A DNA stretch of 64,000 bases, from the NCBI GenBank assembly GCA_965279195.1, contig CBDIHP010000043.1, forward strand, positions 248,001 through 312,000, in the 5' to 3' direction. Both the position numbers and the translations under genes were made by a program. Below the pieces are notes generated by a model. It was given only the letters and a program-made list of their open reading frames with translations, was not told the origin of the DNA and searched no databases. Of the stretch, positions 25,663 to 34,883 are shown piece by piece. Position 1 is the stretch's first letter; every line of letters starts with the position of its first letter. This DNA comes from CBDIHP01 sp965279195 (lineage in GTDB: Bacteria > Planctomycetota > Planctomycetia > Isosphaerales > Isosphaeraceae).

Positions 25663-27972
25663 ATGGCCGGCGTCGACCCCTACTCCCCCTGCCCCTGCGG
25701 CAGCGGTCAGAAGCTCAAGTGGTGCTGCCATAAGGCCGAACCCTATGCGCTCCGCTCGATGCGGCTGCTCGACGGCAACCAGGCCGAGGCCTCGATCGAG
25801 GCCCTCGACGAGGGCCTGAAGAGGGTCCCCTTCAACCCCTGGTTAACGCTCCGCAAGGCGAGCACTCTGGCCGAGTTGGGTCGTGTGAAGGATGCGTCGG
25901 ACGTCCTCGCCGAGTTCCTCAAGAAGGAACCGAAGAACGTCCAGGCCCGCCTGATGTACGCCGGGGCCCGGATGAGCGTCTCGCCCGACGCGGCGGTGGA
26001 CGCCCTCCAGGATGCGCTCGACGTGCTCCCGATCGGCGTCTCGCCGAGGGTCGCCCGCCTGATCCGCGAGGTGGGGCTGATCCTGATCGGCGAGGAGAAG
26101 TTCGTCGCCGCGCGACGGCATTTCCTGCTGATGCATCGCATCCTCGACAACGTGTCCACCGGCCCGGAGGCCGCCGAGGAGATCGAGTCGATGCGGGAGG
26201 AAATCCTCCGCCCGCTCGACGGCTCGGTGGAGATCGCCCCCTGGTTCAAGCAGGATTACGACTGCCTGCCTGCGCCCGAGGGGACTCCCGAGGCCATCGC
26301 CGCCCGGTTCCGCGAGGCGCTGGAACTCGCCGAGGTCGGCCGCTTCCGCGCCGCCATGGCGCTCTACCACGCCCTCACCGGCGACCTCGGCTCGGGCACC
26401 CCGGCGGGCAGCGTCGCCGAGTACAACGAGGGGCTGACCCGGCTCTACGTCGGCGACCACAAGGGGGCCGTGGCCCTGCTTCGCCGTCGCGTCGTCGCCC
26501 TCGGGCAGACTTCCGAGGCGGTCGACATCGAGCTGCTCTGCCAGTCCATCGAGCCGGTGCGCTCGGCCGATCGCGTCGAGTACGTCCACTGGATCTGGCC
26601 GATCCGCAACCACGACGGCCTGCTCGCCGAACTCGGCAAGCAGACCGACCTCCTCGAAGAGGGCGAAGGCGATTTCGATCCCTCGGACGAGAATTCGGCC
26701 GACGCGATCGTCTTCCAGCTCCTCGACCGACCCGCGCTGACGAAGGTCCCCGAGGCCCCGCTCACGCCCGATCAGATCCCGATCGTCCAGGGGCGTCTGT
26801 ACGTCAGCAAGGACCTCGTCGCCCTGGGTGGCGCGGACGACGGGCGGCTCGAAGGGCTCCGCGACCGTTTCATGGCCATCGCCGGCCCGACGATCGTCCC
26901 CGCGCACCCGAAGTCGAAGTTCCAGGCCGAGCTCAGCCGCTCGGCGCTCTCGATCTCCTGGGAGTGGCAGCTCCCCGACGGCCTCATCCCGAGGGAGATC
27001 GACCGACTCCGGGGGGAGAAGAAGGCCGAGGTCCTCACGAAGGTCTGGCCGGGCGTCCCCAAGCCTTACCTCAACGGCAAGACTCCGCTCCAGGCCGCGG
27101 GCCTGCCCGAAGGCCAGGTCCCCCTCCGCGCCGCACTGCTCATCATCGCCCTCAGCGGCCTCGACGAGCGTGTCCTCGAATTGACGACGACGCTCCGCGA
27201 CCTGCTCAAGCTCCCCGAAGAACCCGGGATCGACCTCCGGACGACCCAGTTCGAAGACGTCCCCTACGCCCGTTTCCACACGATCGACCTGGAGACCGCG
27301 AGCGTCATCGACCTCGCGGGCATCGTGGCCCGGTCGGAGGCGATCTTCCTGCCCTGGATGGTCGAGCAGGCCGGGACGCAGTTGCTCAAGGCGACCGACG
27401 CCGAACTCGACGCCGTGGGCATGCCCCGGTTCCGCGTGCACGAGGCGCTGGGGATCCGCTACGAATCCACCGGCTACCCCGAGAAGGCCGCCGAGCAGAT
27501 GACCCTGGGCCGCGCCGCCGACCCGAATCGGCTGGTCCCGCTCAGCGCAATGAACTGGGACCTGGCCGACCTGATGCTCAAGATGCCCCGGACCCGGCCC
27601 GAGGAGTGGGTGCCCGACCTCTCGGTCCTGCTGGAGCGCTACAGCCAGATCCCCGAGTGCGCCAAGGTGCTCTCGTCGCGACTGGTCGCGATGCGGCTGA
27701 TCCAGCTCATCCCGCACCCCGAGCGCCCGGACGACTTCCTGCTCGACACCCGCCGGCTCCAGGCCCTCCTGGCGACCTACGGCCCGAAGGTCCGCACGGC
27801 GACCGGCGAGCTGGGCGTCTCGGCCTCCAAGCCCGCGATCTGGACCCCCGGCTCCGCCGCCGCGGCCAGCACCGGCGGTGGCGGCGGCATCTGGACCCCA
27901 GGCTCGTCCGCCCCGCCCGCCCAGGGCACGCCCCCGGCCGCCAAGTCGCCGCTCATCATCCCCGGCCGCTGA
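25663..27972 (+). CDS. SEC-C motif and TPR-rich protein
   Basis: The 769-residue protein starts MAGVDPYSPCPCGSG; residues 9-23 are a SEC-C zinc motif (CPCGSGQKLKWCCHK), like the tail of SecA and used there to bind zinc and ribosomes or SecB. Long helical repeat regions follow (about 30-400), several with TPR-like spacing (ARLMYAGARMS, AAMALYHALTG). The C-terminus carries two IWTPGS segments in a Gly/Pro-rich tail. The N-terminal placement of SEC-C is notable. A ribosome- or chaperone-linked role is an inference. The next gene encodes a protein with similar helical layout. Confidence 0.82.
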   Translation: MAGVDPYSPCPCGSGQKLKWCCHKAEPYALRSMRLLDGNQAEASIEALDEGLKRVPFNPWLTLRKASTLAELGRVKDASDVLAEFLKKEPKNVQARLMYAGARMSVSPDAAVDALQDALDVLPIGVSPRVARLIREVGLILIGEEKFVAARRHFLLMHRILDNVSTGPEAAEEIESMREEILRPLDGSVEIAPWFKQDYDCLPAPEGTPEAIAARFREALELAEVGRFRAAMALYHALTGDLGSGTPAGSVAEYNEGLTRLYVGDHKGAVALLRRRVVALGQTSEAVDIELLCQSIEPVRSADRVEYVHWIWPIRNHDGLLAELGKQTDLLEEGEGDFDPSDENSADAIVFQLLDRPALTKVPEAPLTPDQIPIVQGRLYVSKDLVALGGADDGRLEGLRDRFMAIAGPTIVPAHPKSKFQAELSRSALSISWEWQLPDGLIPREIDRLRGEKKAEVLTKVWPGVPKPYLNGKTPLQAAGLPEGQVPLRAALLIIALSGLDERVLELTTTLRDLLKLPEEPGIDLRTTQFEDVPYARFHTIDLETASVIDLAGIVARSEAIFLPWMVEQAGTQLLKATDAELDAVGMPRFRVHEALGIRYESTGYPEKAAEQMTLGRAADPNRLVPLSAMNWDLADLMLKMPRTRPEEWVPDLSVLLERYSQIPECAKVLSSRLVAMRLIQLIPHPERPDDFLLDTRRLQALLATYGPKVRTATGELGVSASKPAIWTPGSAAAASTGGGGGIWTPGSSAPPAQGTPPAAKSPLIIPGR

Positions 27973-27994
27973 TCGAAGCCGTCTCGCCCCCGCA

Positions 27995-28157
27995 CCGTTT
28001 GAAGCCGATTCGTGTGCCACTGCCCTGCCAGTGCGACCGACGGCCCGGGCGGAGCGGGGGGCGATGGAGGTCGTTCGACGCGTCTTGGGGAGGGCCTTTT
28101 GTCCCGGGCTCTCCCGGGCAGTGGCAAGCCGATGGCACACGAACTGGCTCCAAACGG
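27995..28157. repeat. Family D intergenic element with inverted ends (163 bp)
   Basis: The 25-nt ends (27995-28019 and 28133-28157) are inverted copies with 22 of 25 bases identical; both read CCGTTTG at the tip and TTCGTGTGCCA inwards. CACTGCCCTGCCAGTG near 28018 is itself palindromic. The element fills most of the spacer between two genes of the SEC-C/TPR pair. Confidence 0.75.
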
Positions 28158-28222
28158 CGCGGATCTTCGGCGCGTTGTGACGTTCGTCTCTCAGGTTTCT
28201 CTCAACGGTTCCGGGGGCACCC

Positions 28223-29968
28223 ATGTCATCTCCGACCCCGGACGACCCGGCCCTCATGCTGGTGCATCGGGGGTGGGACCACCTGCGACGCCACCGGCCG
28301 CTCGCGGCCTGGGCGTGCTGGCGGCAGGCCCTGGCGATCGACCCGGATCACAAGGCGGCGAACAAGGCGATCCAGGTGCTGGAGACGTCGGCCGAGCTGC
28401 CGGTCGCGGCGCGCCGGGAGTACAAGCTGCTCCCGCCGGGGTCCGAATCCGACCGGCTCCGCTGGGATGAGCGGCTCCAGGGCCCGGGGCTCGATGACCT
28501 CAACCGCGCCGCCGATGTCTTCGGGCGGATCGCCGAGGAGTCGACGGACGACTCCGCCGCCCGGTACAACCAGGCCCTCTGCCTGGCCTGGACCGGCCGC
28601 AACGTCGAGGCCGTCGCGGCCCTCGATCGACTGCTGCAACACCTCGGGCGGTCGAGCAATCCCGACCATCACGATTCGGCCGTGCTGGCCTGGGCCCTGG
28701 CCGAGGTCTTGAGGCAGGGCGGCGGGGCCGAGTCGCTCGCCGACGGCCTGACGCACACAGCGTTCACGTCCTGGGGCGATGACCTGGGCGATCCTGCGGC
28801 ATTCCTCGATCGGATCCCGGGCGTGCGACCCGTGCCCCCGCCCGTCGACCCCGTCACGGGCCAGCCGCAGCTCACGGACGCCGCCATCTATGAGTGGCTC
28901 GACGGCCCGCTGGATGGGGACCAGCCCCGGCGGCTGCTCGCCCTCGTCATGCGATCCCCGCGCGGGCTTCGCGTGTCGAGCCCGGAGCCGATCGGCCTGA
29001 ACCGGGTGATCGACGACGTCGCCAGGCGCCTGCCGCCGGCCGTTCCGCCGCCCCGCCGCGAGGCGACGCCGCTGCCCCTGGCGTTCCTCGACGCCGACGT
29101 CTGGGCGGCCCGCCTCCCCGCCGGCCTGGATCCCGATCAGCAGGCCACGGCCCATCGAGCGGTTGTCGAACACTATTACGAGAACCTCTGGATCCACCAC
29201 AGGCGCAAGGGCCTCGACGGCCGCTCGCCGCTCGATGCCGCCCGCGCGGCCGCCTCCGGCGATCGCGTGGCCGGGTTGAAGCTCCGCGGCGTGCTCTTGC
29301 TCCGCGAGCAGCTCGGCGAGCGCCCGAGCACGGCCGTCCTCTACCAGGGGTATCCGTTCGACCGCCTCCGACGCCGCCTCGGGATCGAACCCCGAGACCC
29401 CGAGACCGTCGACCCCGCCGACGCCTCCTGCATGAGCGTCGAGGACCTCGACCGGCTCGAACCGGCTGGCCTGGACCTGCCGACGCTCGTCAACGCGTTC
29501 GAATCGGCCGCCGCCCTCGGCGACGACGCCCGCGCGACCCGGTTCGCCGCCGCGCTCGTCGAACGGGGGGCCGAGGCCCTCGGTGCCGTCGACCGCCTGG
29601 CGGTCTTCGCCACGCTCGTCCGCCAGGCGCTCAAGAACGATGGCGTCGAACTCGCCCTGAACCGGATCACTCAGGCGATCGAGGCCGACCGGGAACTCGG
29701 GCAAGGCGCCGGCTCGCGGATGTATCGCACCTGGCGGGCGGAGGTCCTCGCCCGGAACGATCGCGGCGCCGAGGCGGCCGAGGTCTACGACGGGCTGCTT
29801 GCCGAGCGGCCCGACCCTGCCCTGGCCCTCGACGCGGCGGAGACATTCCTCGACAATCAGGAAGACGAACTCGCGCGCCGGTTCTCCGAGGTCGCCCGGT
29901 CGCTCGCCCGTGAGGCCGGGGATGAGGATCTGCTGCTGAAGGCCGAGGCGCTTCTGGAGACGATCTGA
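28223..29968 (+). CDS. TPR-like repeat protein, companion of the SEC-C protein
   Basis: A 581-residue cytoplasmic protein without signal peptide. Helical repeats are visible at both ends: the N-terminus (WDHLRRHRPLAAWACWRQAL, about 18-40, then LDDLNRAADVFGRIA) and the C-terminus (AAEVYDGLLAERPDPALALDAAE). The middle contains a Tyr/Trp-rich stretch (HYYENLWIHHRRKGLDGRSPLDAA, around 315-340). The order on the strand and the shared helical design suggest a complex with the SEC-C protein. No enzymatic motif was found. Confidence 0.75.
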   Translation: MSSPTPDDPALMLVHRGWDHLRRHRPLAAWACWRQALAIDPDHKAANKAIQVLETSAELPVAARREYKLLPPGSESDRLRWDERLQGPGLDDLNRAADVFGRIAEESTDDSAARYNQALCLAWTGRNVEAVAALDRLLQHLGRSSNPDHHDSAVLAWALAEVLRQGGGAESLADGLTHTAFTSWGDDLGDPAAFLDRIPGVRPVPPPVDPVTGQPQLTDAAIYEWLDGPLDGDQPRRLLALVMRSPRGLRVSSPEPIGLNRVIDDVARRLPPAVPPPRREATPLPLAFLDADVWAARLPAGLDPDQQATAHRAVVEHYYENLWIHHRRKGLDGRSPLDAARAAASGDRVAGLKLRGVLLLREQLGERPSTAVLYQGYPFDRLRRRLGIEPRDPETVDPADASCMSVEDLDRLEPAGLDLPTLVNAFESAAALGDDARATRFAAALVERGAEALGAVDRLAVFATLVRQALKNDGVELALNRITQAIEADRELGQGAGSRMYRTWRAEVLARNDRGAEAAEVYDGLLAERPDPALALDAAETFLDNQEDELARRFSEVARSLAREAGDEDLLLKAEALLETI

Positions 29969-30035
29969 ATCCCGGATTCGGATCGTCCGCCGGTTTCGTG
30001 GCGAATGTTCGGATGTTTCGAGCGGAGGTCGCGGC

Positions 30036-30053
30036 GGGCGGTGCCCACCCTAC
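30036..30053. repeat. Second copy of GGGCGGTGCCCACCCTAC repeat
   Basis: Identical over 18 nt to 9195-9212. It ends 4 nt before the ATG of the amidase gene, where a ribosome site would be expected. Confidence 0.75.
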
Positions 30054-30057
30054 GGAT

Positions 30058-30945
30058 ATGACCAATTCACGAGTCGTCACGCTGGCGCTGGTGCAGATGC
30101 GGTGCGATGGGTCGCCGGAGGAGAACCTCCGCGTCGCGCTCGGGCGGATCGACGAGGCCGCGAAGGCCGGGGCGAACATCGTCGCGCTGCCGGAGCTGTT
30201 CCTCGGTCCCTACTTCTGCCAGAGGCCCGACGACGCCTCGGCGTTCGACCGAGCCGAGCCGGTCCCCGGCCCGACGTGCCAGGCGTTGTCCGAGGCGGCG
30301 AGGCGGCACGGGATCGTCCTGATCCCCGGCTCGATCTTCGAGCGGACCGACGGCACGGTCTTCTACAACACGACCCCGGTCTTCGGGCCCGACGGGGCGC
30401 TGCTGGGGACCTACCGCAAGTCGCACATCCCCGAGGACGTGCTCTACCACGAGCAGCACTACTTCGCGGGCGGCGACACCGGGGTGCGGGTCTTCGACAC
30501 ACCCTTCGGCAAGATCGCCCCGCTCATCTGCTTCGACCAGTGGTTCCCCGAGGCCGCCCGGCTGGCGACCCTCCAGGGGGCCGAGATCCTGATCTATCCC
30601 ACGGCGATCGGTGTCATCGACGAGGACGTCGAGGACAACATCACCGGCGACTGGGAGCAGATGTGGCGGAACGCCCAGCTCGGCCACGCCGCCACGAACA
30701 ACGTCTACGTCGCCGGCCTGAATCGCGTGGGCAAGGAGGGGGCCATCACCTTCTGGGGCGGGTCGTTCATCGCCGACCCGTCGAGCAAGGTCCTTGCCCT
30801 GGGGAGCGACCGGGAAGAAATCCTCTATGCCGAGCTGCAACTCGACCGCGTCCAGGCCCTCCAGGCCGCCTGGCGATTCCTCCCCAACCGCCGCCCGGAT
30901 TTGTATGATGGATTGACCCGCCCGGTCGCGAGGTCCGCCGACTGA
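30058..30945 (+). CDS. aguB: N-carbamoylputrescine amidase-like nitrilase family enzyme
   Basis: A 295-residue carbon-nitrogen hydrolase that splits carbamoyl or related amides; agmatine-to-putrescine synthesis is the usual role. The catalytic triad is visible: Glu46 in PELFLG, Lys121 in YRKSHIP, Cys158 in ICFDQWFPE. The run YRKSHIPEDVLYHEQHYF and the YVAGLNRVG block match N-carbamoylputrescine amidase rather than beta-ureidopropionase. No agmatine deiminase gene is in the window, so the symbol is provisional. The start at 30058 follows a dispersed repeat; an in-frame ATG at 29998 would read through the repeat. Confidence 0.85.
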   Translation: MTNSRVVTLALVQMRCDGSPEENLRVALGRIDEAAKAGANIVALPELFLGPYFCQRPDDASAFDRAEPVPGPTCQALSEAARRHGIVLIPGSIFERTDGTVFYNTTPVFGPDGALLGTYRKSHIPEDVLYHEQHYFAGGDTGVRVFDTPFGKIAPLICFDQWFPEAARLATLQGAEILIYPTAIGVIDEDVEDNITGDWEQMWRNAQLGHAATNNVYVAGLNRVGKEGAITFWGGSFIADPSSKVLALGSDREEILYAELQLDRVQALQAAWRFLPNRRPDLYDGLTRPVARSAD

Positions 30946-30984
30946 GCCCGCCCGAACCCGACCGATCGCCGGAGGATCGTCGCC

Positions 30985-32424
30985 ATGCACTGCGGACGCT
31001 TCCACGAAGGGCCGACCTCGCGTCGCGACATGCTCCTCCGGTGCGCCAACGGGTTCGGGGCCCTGGCCCTGACGACCCTCCTGGGCGAGTCGGCCTACGG
31101 CGGCAACCTGATCGCCGACGGGGGGGCGACCTCCGGGACATTCAAGGGGCTGCACCACCCGGCGAAGGCGAAGAGCGTCATCTTCCTGTTCATGGACGGC
31201 GGGCCGTCGCAGGTCGACACCTTCGACCCCAAGCCCCGGCTCGACCGCGAGCACGGCCAGGCGATCAAGGCGAAGGTCCAGCCGACCCAGTTCAACGACG
31301 TCGGCAAGGTCCTCAGATCCCCCTGGAAGTTCAAGCCCCGGGGCAAGAGCGGGATCCCCGTCAGCGAGCTGTTCGAGAACGTCGCCACCTGCATCGACGA
31401 CATCGCGGTCGTCCGGTCGATGGTGTCGAACTTCTCCGAGCACACCAACGCCAACTACTTCATGCACACCGGCAGCGGCCTCCAGGGCAGGCCGAGCCAG
31501 GGCGCGTGGGTGACCTACGGGCTCGGCAGCGAGTGCAAGGACCTGCCGGGCTTCGTCGTGCTCAACGGCGGCCTGATCCCCCCCGGCGGGCTCGACTGCT
31601 TCGGCAACGGATTCCTACCCGCCACCTACCAGGGCTCGGTCTTCCGGCCGGGGAGCCAGGCGGTCGCCAACATCCAGTCGGCCGAGCCCACCGAGGCCGA
31701 GCGGGAGATGCGCAAGCGGAAGCTCCTCGGCTCGCTCGACCAGTCCGTGCTCGGCCGCCTCGGCCGTGAGGACAGGCTCGAAGCGTCGATCGCCAACTAC
31801 GAGCTTGCCTTCAAGATGCAGGCCGCCGTGCCGGATCTGATGAATCTGGACGGCGAGACGAAGGCCACGAGGTCGCTCTACGGGTTGGATGCCGAGTACG
31901 AGCCGACGCGGATCTTCGGCCGCGAGTGCCTGATCGCCCGGCGCCTCGTCGAGCGCGGCGTCCGGTTCATCGAGCTGCTCTGCCCCGGCGTCGGCACCGA
32001 CCGCTGGGACCAGCACTCGGACCTCAAGAACGGCCACGAGAAGAACGCCCACGCGGTCGACCAGCCGATCGCCGGACTCCTCAAGGATCTCAAGGCGCGC
32101 GGGCTCCTCGACTCCACCCTGGTGATCTGGGGCGGAGAGTTCGGGCGGACCCCGATGGCGCAGGGGAGCAACGGCCGGGACCACAACCCGTTCGGGTTCA
32201 CGATGTGGCTGGCGGGCGGCGGGATCAAGGGGGGGACGATCCACGGCGCGACCGATGACTACGGCTATCACGCCGTCGAGGACAAGGTCGAGGTCCACGA
32301 CCTCCACGCCACGATGCTCCACCTGCTGGGGGTGGACCACAAGCGGCTGACCTATCGATTCAGCGGCCGTGACATGCGGCTGACCGACGTCCACGGCGAG
32401 GTGGTGACCCCGATCCTCGCCTGA
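30985..32424 (+). CDS. DUF1501 protein (orphan, Tat-type N-terminus)
   Basis: A 479-residue exported protein. The twin-arginine-like start is SRRDMLLRCANGFGALALT (residues 12-30). The DUF1501 core follows: VIFLFMDGGPSQVDTFDPKP at about 65, LPGFVVL near 185, then the metal-site residues DQHSDL and GGEFGRTPMAQ, and the late HDLHATMLHLLG motif. Such proteins belong to the alkaline-phosphatase-like superfamily and are normally paired with DUF1549/DUF1553 proteins. Neither neighbour is a partner here; the orphan DUF1549/1553 copy lies 18 kb away at 9629. Confidence 0.92.
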   Translation: MHCGRFHEGPTSRRDMLLRCANGFGALALTTLLGESAYGGNLIADGGATSGTFKGLHHPAKAKSVIFLFMDGGPSQVDTFDPKPRLDREHGQAIKAKVQPTQFNDVGKVLRSPWKFKPRGKSGIPVSELFENVATCIDDIAVVRSMVSNFSEHTNANYFMHTGSGLQGRPSQGAWVTYGLGSECKDLPGFVVLNGGLIPPGGLDCFGNGFLPATYQGSVFRPGSQAVANIQSAEPTEAEREMRKRKLLGSLDQSVLGRLGREDRLEASIANYELAFKMQAAVPDLMNLDGETKATRSLYGLDAEYEPTRIFGRECLIARRLVERGVRFIELLCPGVGTDRWDQHSDLKNGHEKNAHAVDQPIAGLLKDLKARGLLDSTLVIWGGEFGRTPMAQGSNGRDHNPFGFTMWLAGGGIKGGTIHGATDDYGYHAVEDKVEVHDLHATMLHLLGVDHKRLTYRFSGRDMRLTDVHGEVVTPILA

Positions 32425-32464
32425 AGGCGGGGGGAGCCTTCGAGGAGGAGGGGGCTGATATCGA

Positions 32465-32526
32465 GGGGGGAGGATCGCGGGGGGAGGATCGCGGGGGGAG
32501 GATCGCGGGGGGAGGATCGCGGGGGG
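32465..32526. repeat. Tandem repeat of GGGGGGAGGATCGC
   Basis: Four exact 14-nt units and a partial fifth (GGGGGG) follow the DUF1501 stop by 41 nt. Each unit starts with a G6 run. Confidence 0.9.
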
Positions 32527-32978
32527 AAAGGGCGCGACCGACGAGTCAGGCCGGTACCGGGCAGGACGCTCTGGGGGTCCCCGTCTCGGGGGAGCGTAGG
32601 GGGCTGCCGGTCGCGTCGGGGGGAACGCGTGACTCGCGGTACGCCGGGGGCCGAGTGCGGGCATGTCCCAGGAGCCAGTCGGTGACATCCCAGCTCGGAT
32701 AGGGGGAAGAAGGCGGGACTCACGGGGGGGTGATCAATCCTGCCCTCATAACATCAATGCTCAAAGGGCCCCCGGGCATGCAAAAAATCCGCGCGGAATG
32801 TCGAATGGCCCGCTCTCCGACACACACGGTCGCCGTAAGTTCCAAATAGCACGGCATTAAGGGGGATCGCCGTTCCGGTCGATTTTTATGCGACGGGGTC
32901 GGGGCCGGCGTGCGGTTTTGTTCATGATGCCAGGCCGCGACGGGATGTTGCTTGCAAGGCCGGCTGTCCCGGCCCGTG

Positions 32979-33007
32979 TTGGAGAAACGCGGTGCTCGAG
33001 GTACAAT
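32979..33007 (+). promoter_or_regulatory. Promoter of the ECF sigma factor operon
   Basis: TTGGAG (32979-32984) and TACAAT (33002-33007) are spaced by exactly 17 nt, a good match for a housekeeping sigma factor promoter. It lies 69 nt ahead of the sigma gene start and would drive the sigma-kinase pair. Confidence 0.6.
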
Positions 33008-33075
33008 TTATCTCGGTCGTGTTAACCTGGGCGTTCGTGACCTAAGCTCTTGATAGGGGCCCCGGGAGGCCTGGC

Positions 33076-33684
33076 ATGTCGTCCGAAAACGACGGTGGCT
33101 CGGTTACCCTGCTCCTCGGGGGGCTCAAGGCGGGCGACCCCGACGCGATGCCCGGCCTCTGGAATCGCTACTTCGAACGCCTCGTCGACCTGGCCCGCTG
33201 GAAGATGCGGAGCCGCCCCTCGGGCGCGGAATCCGACGAGGAAGACGTCGCCCTCCAGGTGCTCGACGCGTTCCAGCGCGGGGTGAAGGGGGGCAAATTC
33301 CCCCGGCTCGACGACCGCAACGACCTCTGGCGGATCCTCGTGGTCATGACCGCCCGGACCGTGACGGACATCCGGCTCCGACAGTCCCGCCAGAAGCGCG
33401 GGGAGGGCCGGACGCTCTCCGCCTCGGACCTCCCGGAAACCCTGTCCGACAAGGACATCCTGGAGCAGATCGCCGCGTCGGAGCCGACGCCCGAATTCGC
33501 CATGATCGTGGCCGAGGAGGTCCGTCGCTTGCTCGAATCCCTGAAACGCGAGGACCTGAAGCAGGTGGCCATCGCCAAGCTCGAAGGCGAGACCAATGAG
33601 GAGATCGCCGCGCGGCTCGGCTGCTCGTTGCGCACCGTGGCCAATCGCCTCCGGATGATCCGACTGATGTGGACCCTGAAATGA
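33076..33684 (+). CDS. ECF-type RNA polymerase sigma factor (Sigma70_ECF)
   Basis: A 202-residue sigma factor with region 2 (about 20-95, NRYFERLVDLARWKM, then ALQVLDAFQRGVKGG) and region 4 (about 135-200, with TNEEIAARLGCSLRTVANRLRMIR as the helix-turn-helix). It fits the planctomycete ECF group PF07638. A GGGAGG ribosome site lies 6 nt before the ATG. The stop overlaps the start of a Ser/Thr kinase (ATGA), a tight coupling typical of ECF groups controlled by kinases rather than by a classical anti-sigma factor. No anti-sigma gene is seen. Confidence 0.93.
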   Translation: MSSENDGGSVTLLLGGLKAGDPDAMPGLWNRYFERLVDLARWKMRSRPSGAESDEEDVALQVLDAFQRGVKGGKFPRLDDRNDLWRILVVMTARTVTDIRLRQSRQKRGEGRTLSASDLPETLSDKDILEQIAASEPTPEFAMIVAEEVRRLLESLKREDLKQVAIAKLEGETNEEIAARLGCSLRTVANRLRMIRLMWTLK

Positions 33685-34883
33685 CGTCGGCCGTCCCTGT
33701 CGAACCCGGCGAGAGCCTGCCGACCCCGTCTCGGACCCTATTCCGGCGGATCGTGACCGCCTGCGACCGCTTCGAGGCGGCCTGGCGGGGCGGCCGGCGG
33801 CCCCGGATCGCCGACTACCTCGAAGGCATCCCCGAGCCCGAGGCCGCTACCCTCACCCGGGAACTCCAGGCGCTCGAGCGCGAACTCCTCGAATCCGGGC
33901 CGGAGCCCGATCCCCCGCCCAGGGAGGCGCAACGCCATCCGCACTCGGTCCAGCAGAACGGCCTGCCGGCGACGATCGGCAAGTACCTGGTCCTCGGGAC
34001 CCTGGGCCAGGGGGGGCAGGGGCAGGTCTACCGCGTCGTCCACCCGGGCCTCGGCCGCGAACTCGTGCTCAAGATCGCCCTCGACCCCATCGGGCACGAC
34101 CAGCGGGCGCGCGAGCAGCTCCTCGCCGAGGGCTGGCTCCTCGCCGAGCTGAACCACCCCAACCTGGTCCGGATCTTCGACCTCGACTTCCACGACGGCC
34201 GCCCGTTCCTGGTGATGGAGTGGGTCGAGGGGGTCCACCTGGAGCAGCACCGGCGGTCGGTCAGCCCGACGATCCGCCAGGCGGTCGTGCTGATGGCGGA
34301 GCTCTGCCGCGTCGTCGGCTTCGTCCACCGGCACGGCGTGATCCATCACGACATCAAGCCCAAGAATATCCTGATCGATCGTGCCAGCAAGCCCCGGCTG
34401 ATCGACTTCGGCCTGGCCCAGCTCCGGCCCGCCTGGAAGGAGATCCCCAGCGGGGGCACGCCGTCCTACATGTCGCCCGAGCAAGCGAGGATGGAGCCGA
34501 ATCTCGGCCCGCGCTCGGACGTCTTCAGCCTCGGGGCCGTGCTCTATTTCCTGGTCACCGGCCACGCACCCTTCGAGGGCCGGAGCCGGGACGAGACATG
34601 GCAGAAGGCCGCGCACGGGCGGCTTGACCTCGCCTCGCTCCGCGCCGCGAACCTGCCGCAGCCCCTCGAACGCGTCTGCCTGAAGGCGCTGGAGCCGGAC
34701 GCCGACTCCCGCCACCAGACCGCGGACGACCTGGCCGATGAGCTGCTCGCCTGCCTCCGGCCGGCCGGTGGCTCTTCGGCATCGCAGTCGCTCCTCAACC
34801 CTGTCCCGCGCCCGGATCGCGACGGCCGGGATAGCTCGTCTCGACAGCGGGGACGGCCCTCCTCCTTCCGACGCGAAGGCTGA
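33681..34883 (+). CDS. Ser/Thr protein kinase coupled to the ECF sigma factor
   Basis: A 400-residue soluble kinase. The N-terminus (1-95) is a helical region typical of planctomycete ECF-linked kinases (FRRIVTACDRFEAAWRGG, RIADYLEGIPEPE). The kinase domain follows: GQGGQGQVY loop, Lys131 in VLKIAL, catalytic loop His222-His223-Asp224 in HHDIKPKN (the usual Arg is His, so a non-RD kinase), Asp242 of DFG, and SPEQ in the activation segment. No transmembrane segment or WD40/TPR tail is seen; the tail is disordered and basic. The start was set at 33681, overlapping the sigma stop. It probably phosphorylates the sigma factor. Confidence 0.93.
   Translation: MTSAVPVEPGESLPTPSRTLFRRIVTACDRFEAAWRGGRRPRIADYLEGIPEPEAATLTRELQALERELLESGPEPDPPPREAQRHPHSVQQNGLPATIGKYLVLGTLGQGGQGQVYRVVHPGLGRELVLKIALDPIGHDQRAREQLLAEGWLLAELNHPNLVRIFDLDFHDGRPFLVMEWVEGVHLEQHRRSVSPTIRQAVVLMAELCRVVGFVHRHGVIHHDIKPKNILIDRASKPRLIDFGLAQLRPAWKEIPSGGTPSYMSPEQARMEPNLGPRSDVFSLGAVLYFLVTGHAPFEGRSRDETWQKAAHGRLDLASLRAANLPQPLERVCLKALEPDADSRHQTADDLADELLACLRPAGGSSASQSLLNPVPRPDRDGRDSSSRQRGRPSSFRREG

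Larger units (their letters stand above)
32425..33075. other. Long intergenic region ahead of the signalling locus
   Basis: This 651-nt spacer contains a 14-nt tandem repeat (32465-32526), a G/C-skewed segment of uncertain nature, an AT-richer part from about 32750 and a good promoter for the sigma factor gene. No protein or RNA gene is convincing. Confidence 0.5.

Noticed and set aside
25843..28257. A minus-strand open frame of 804 codons opposite the SEC-C/TPR gene
   Set aside because: Composition is antisense-like, and the plus-strand frame has the SEC-C motif and repeats.
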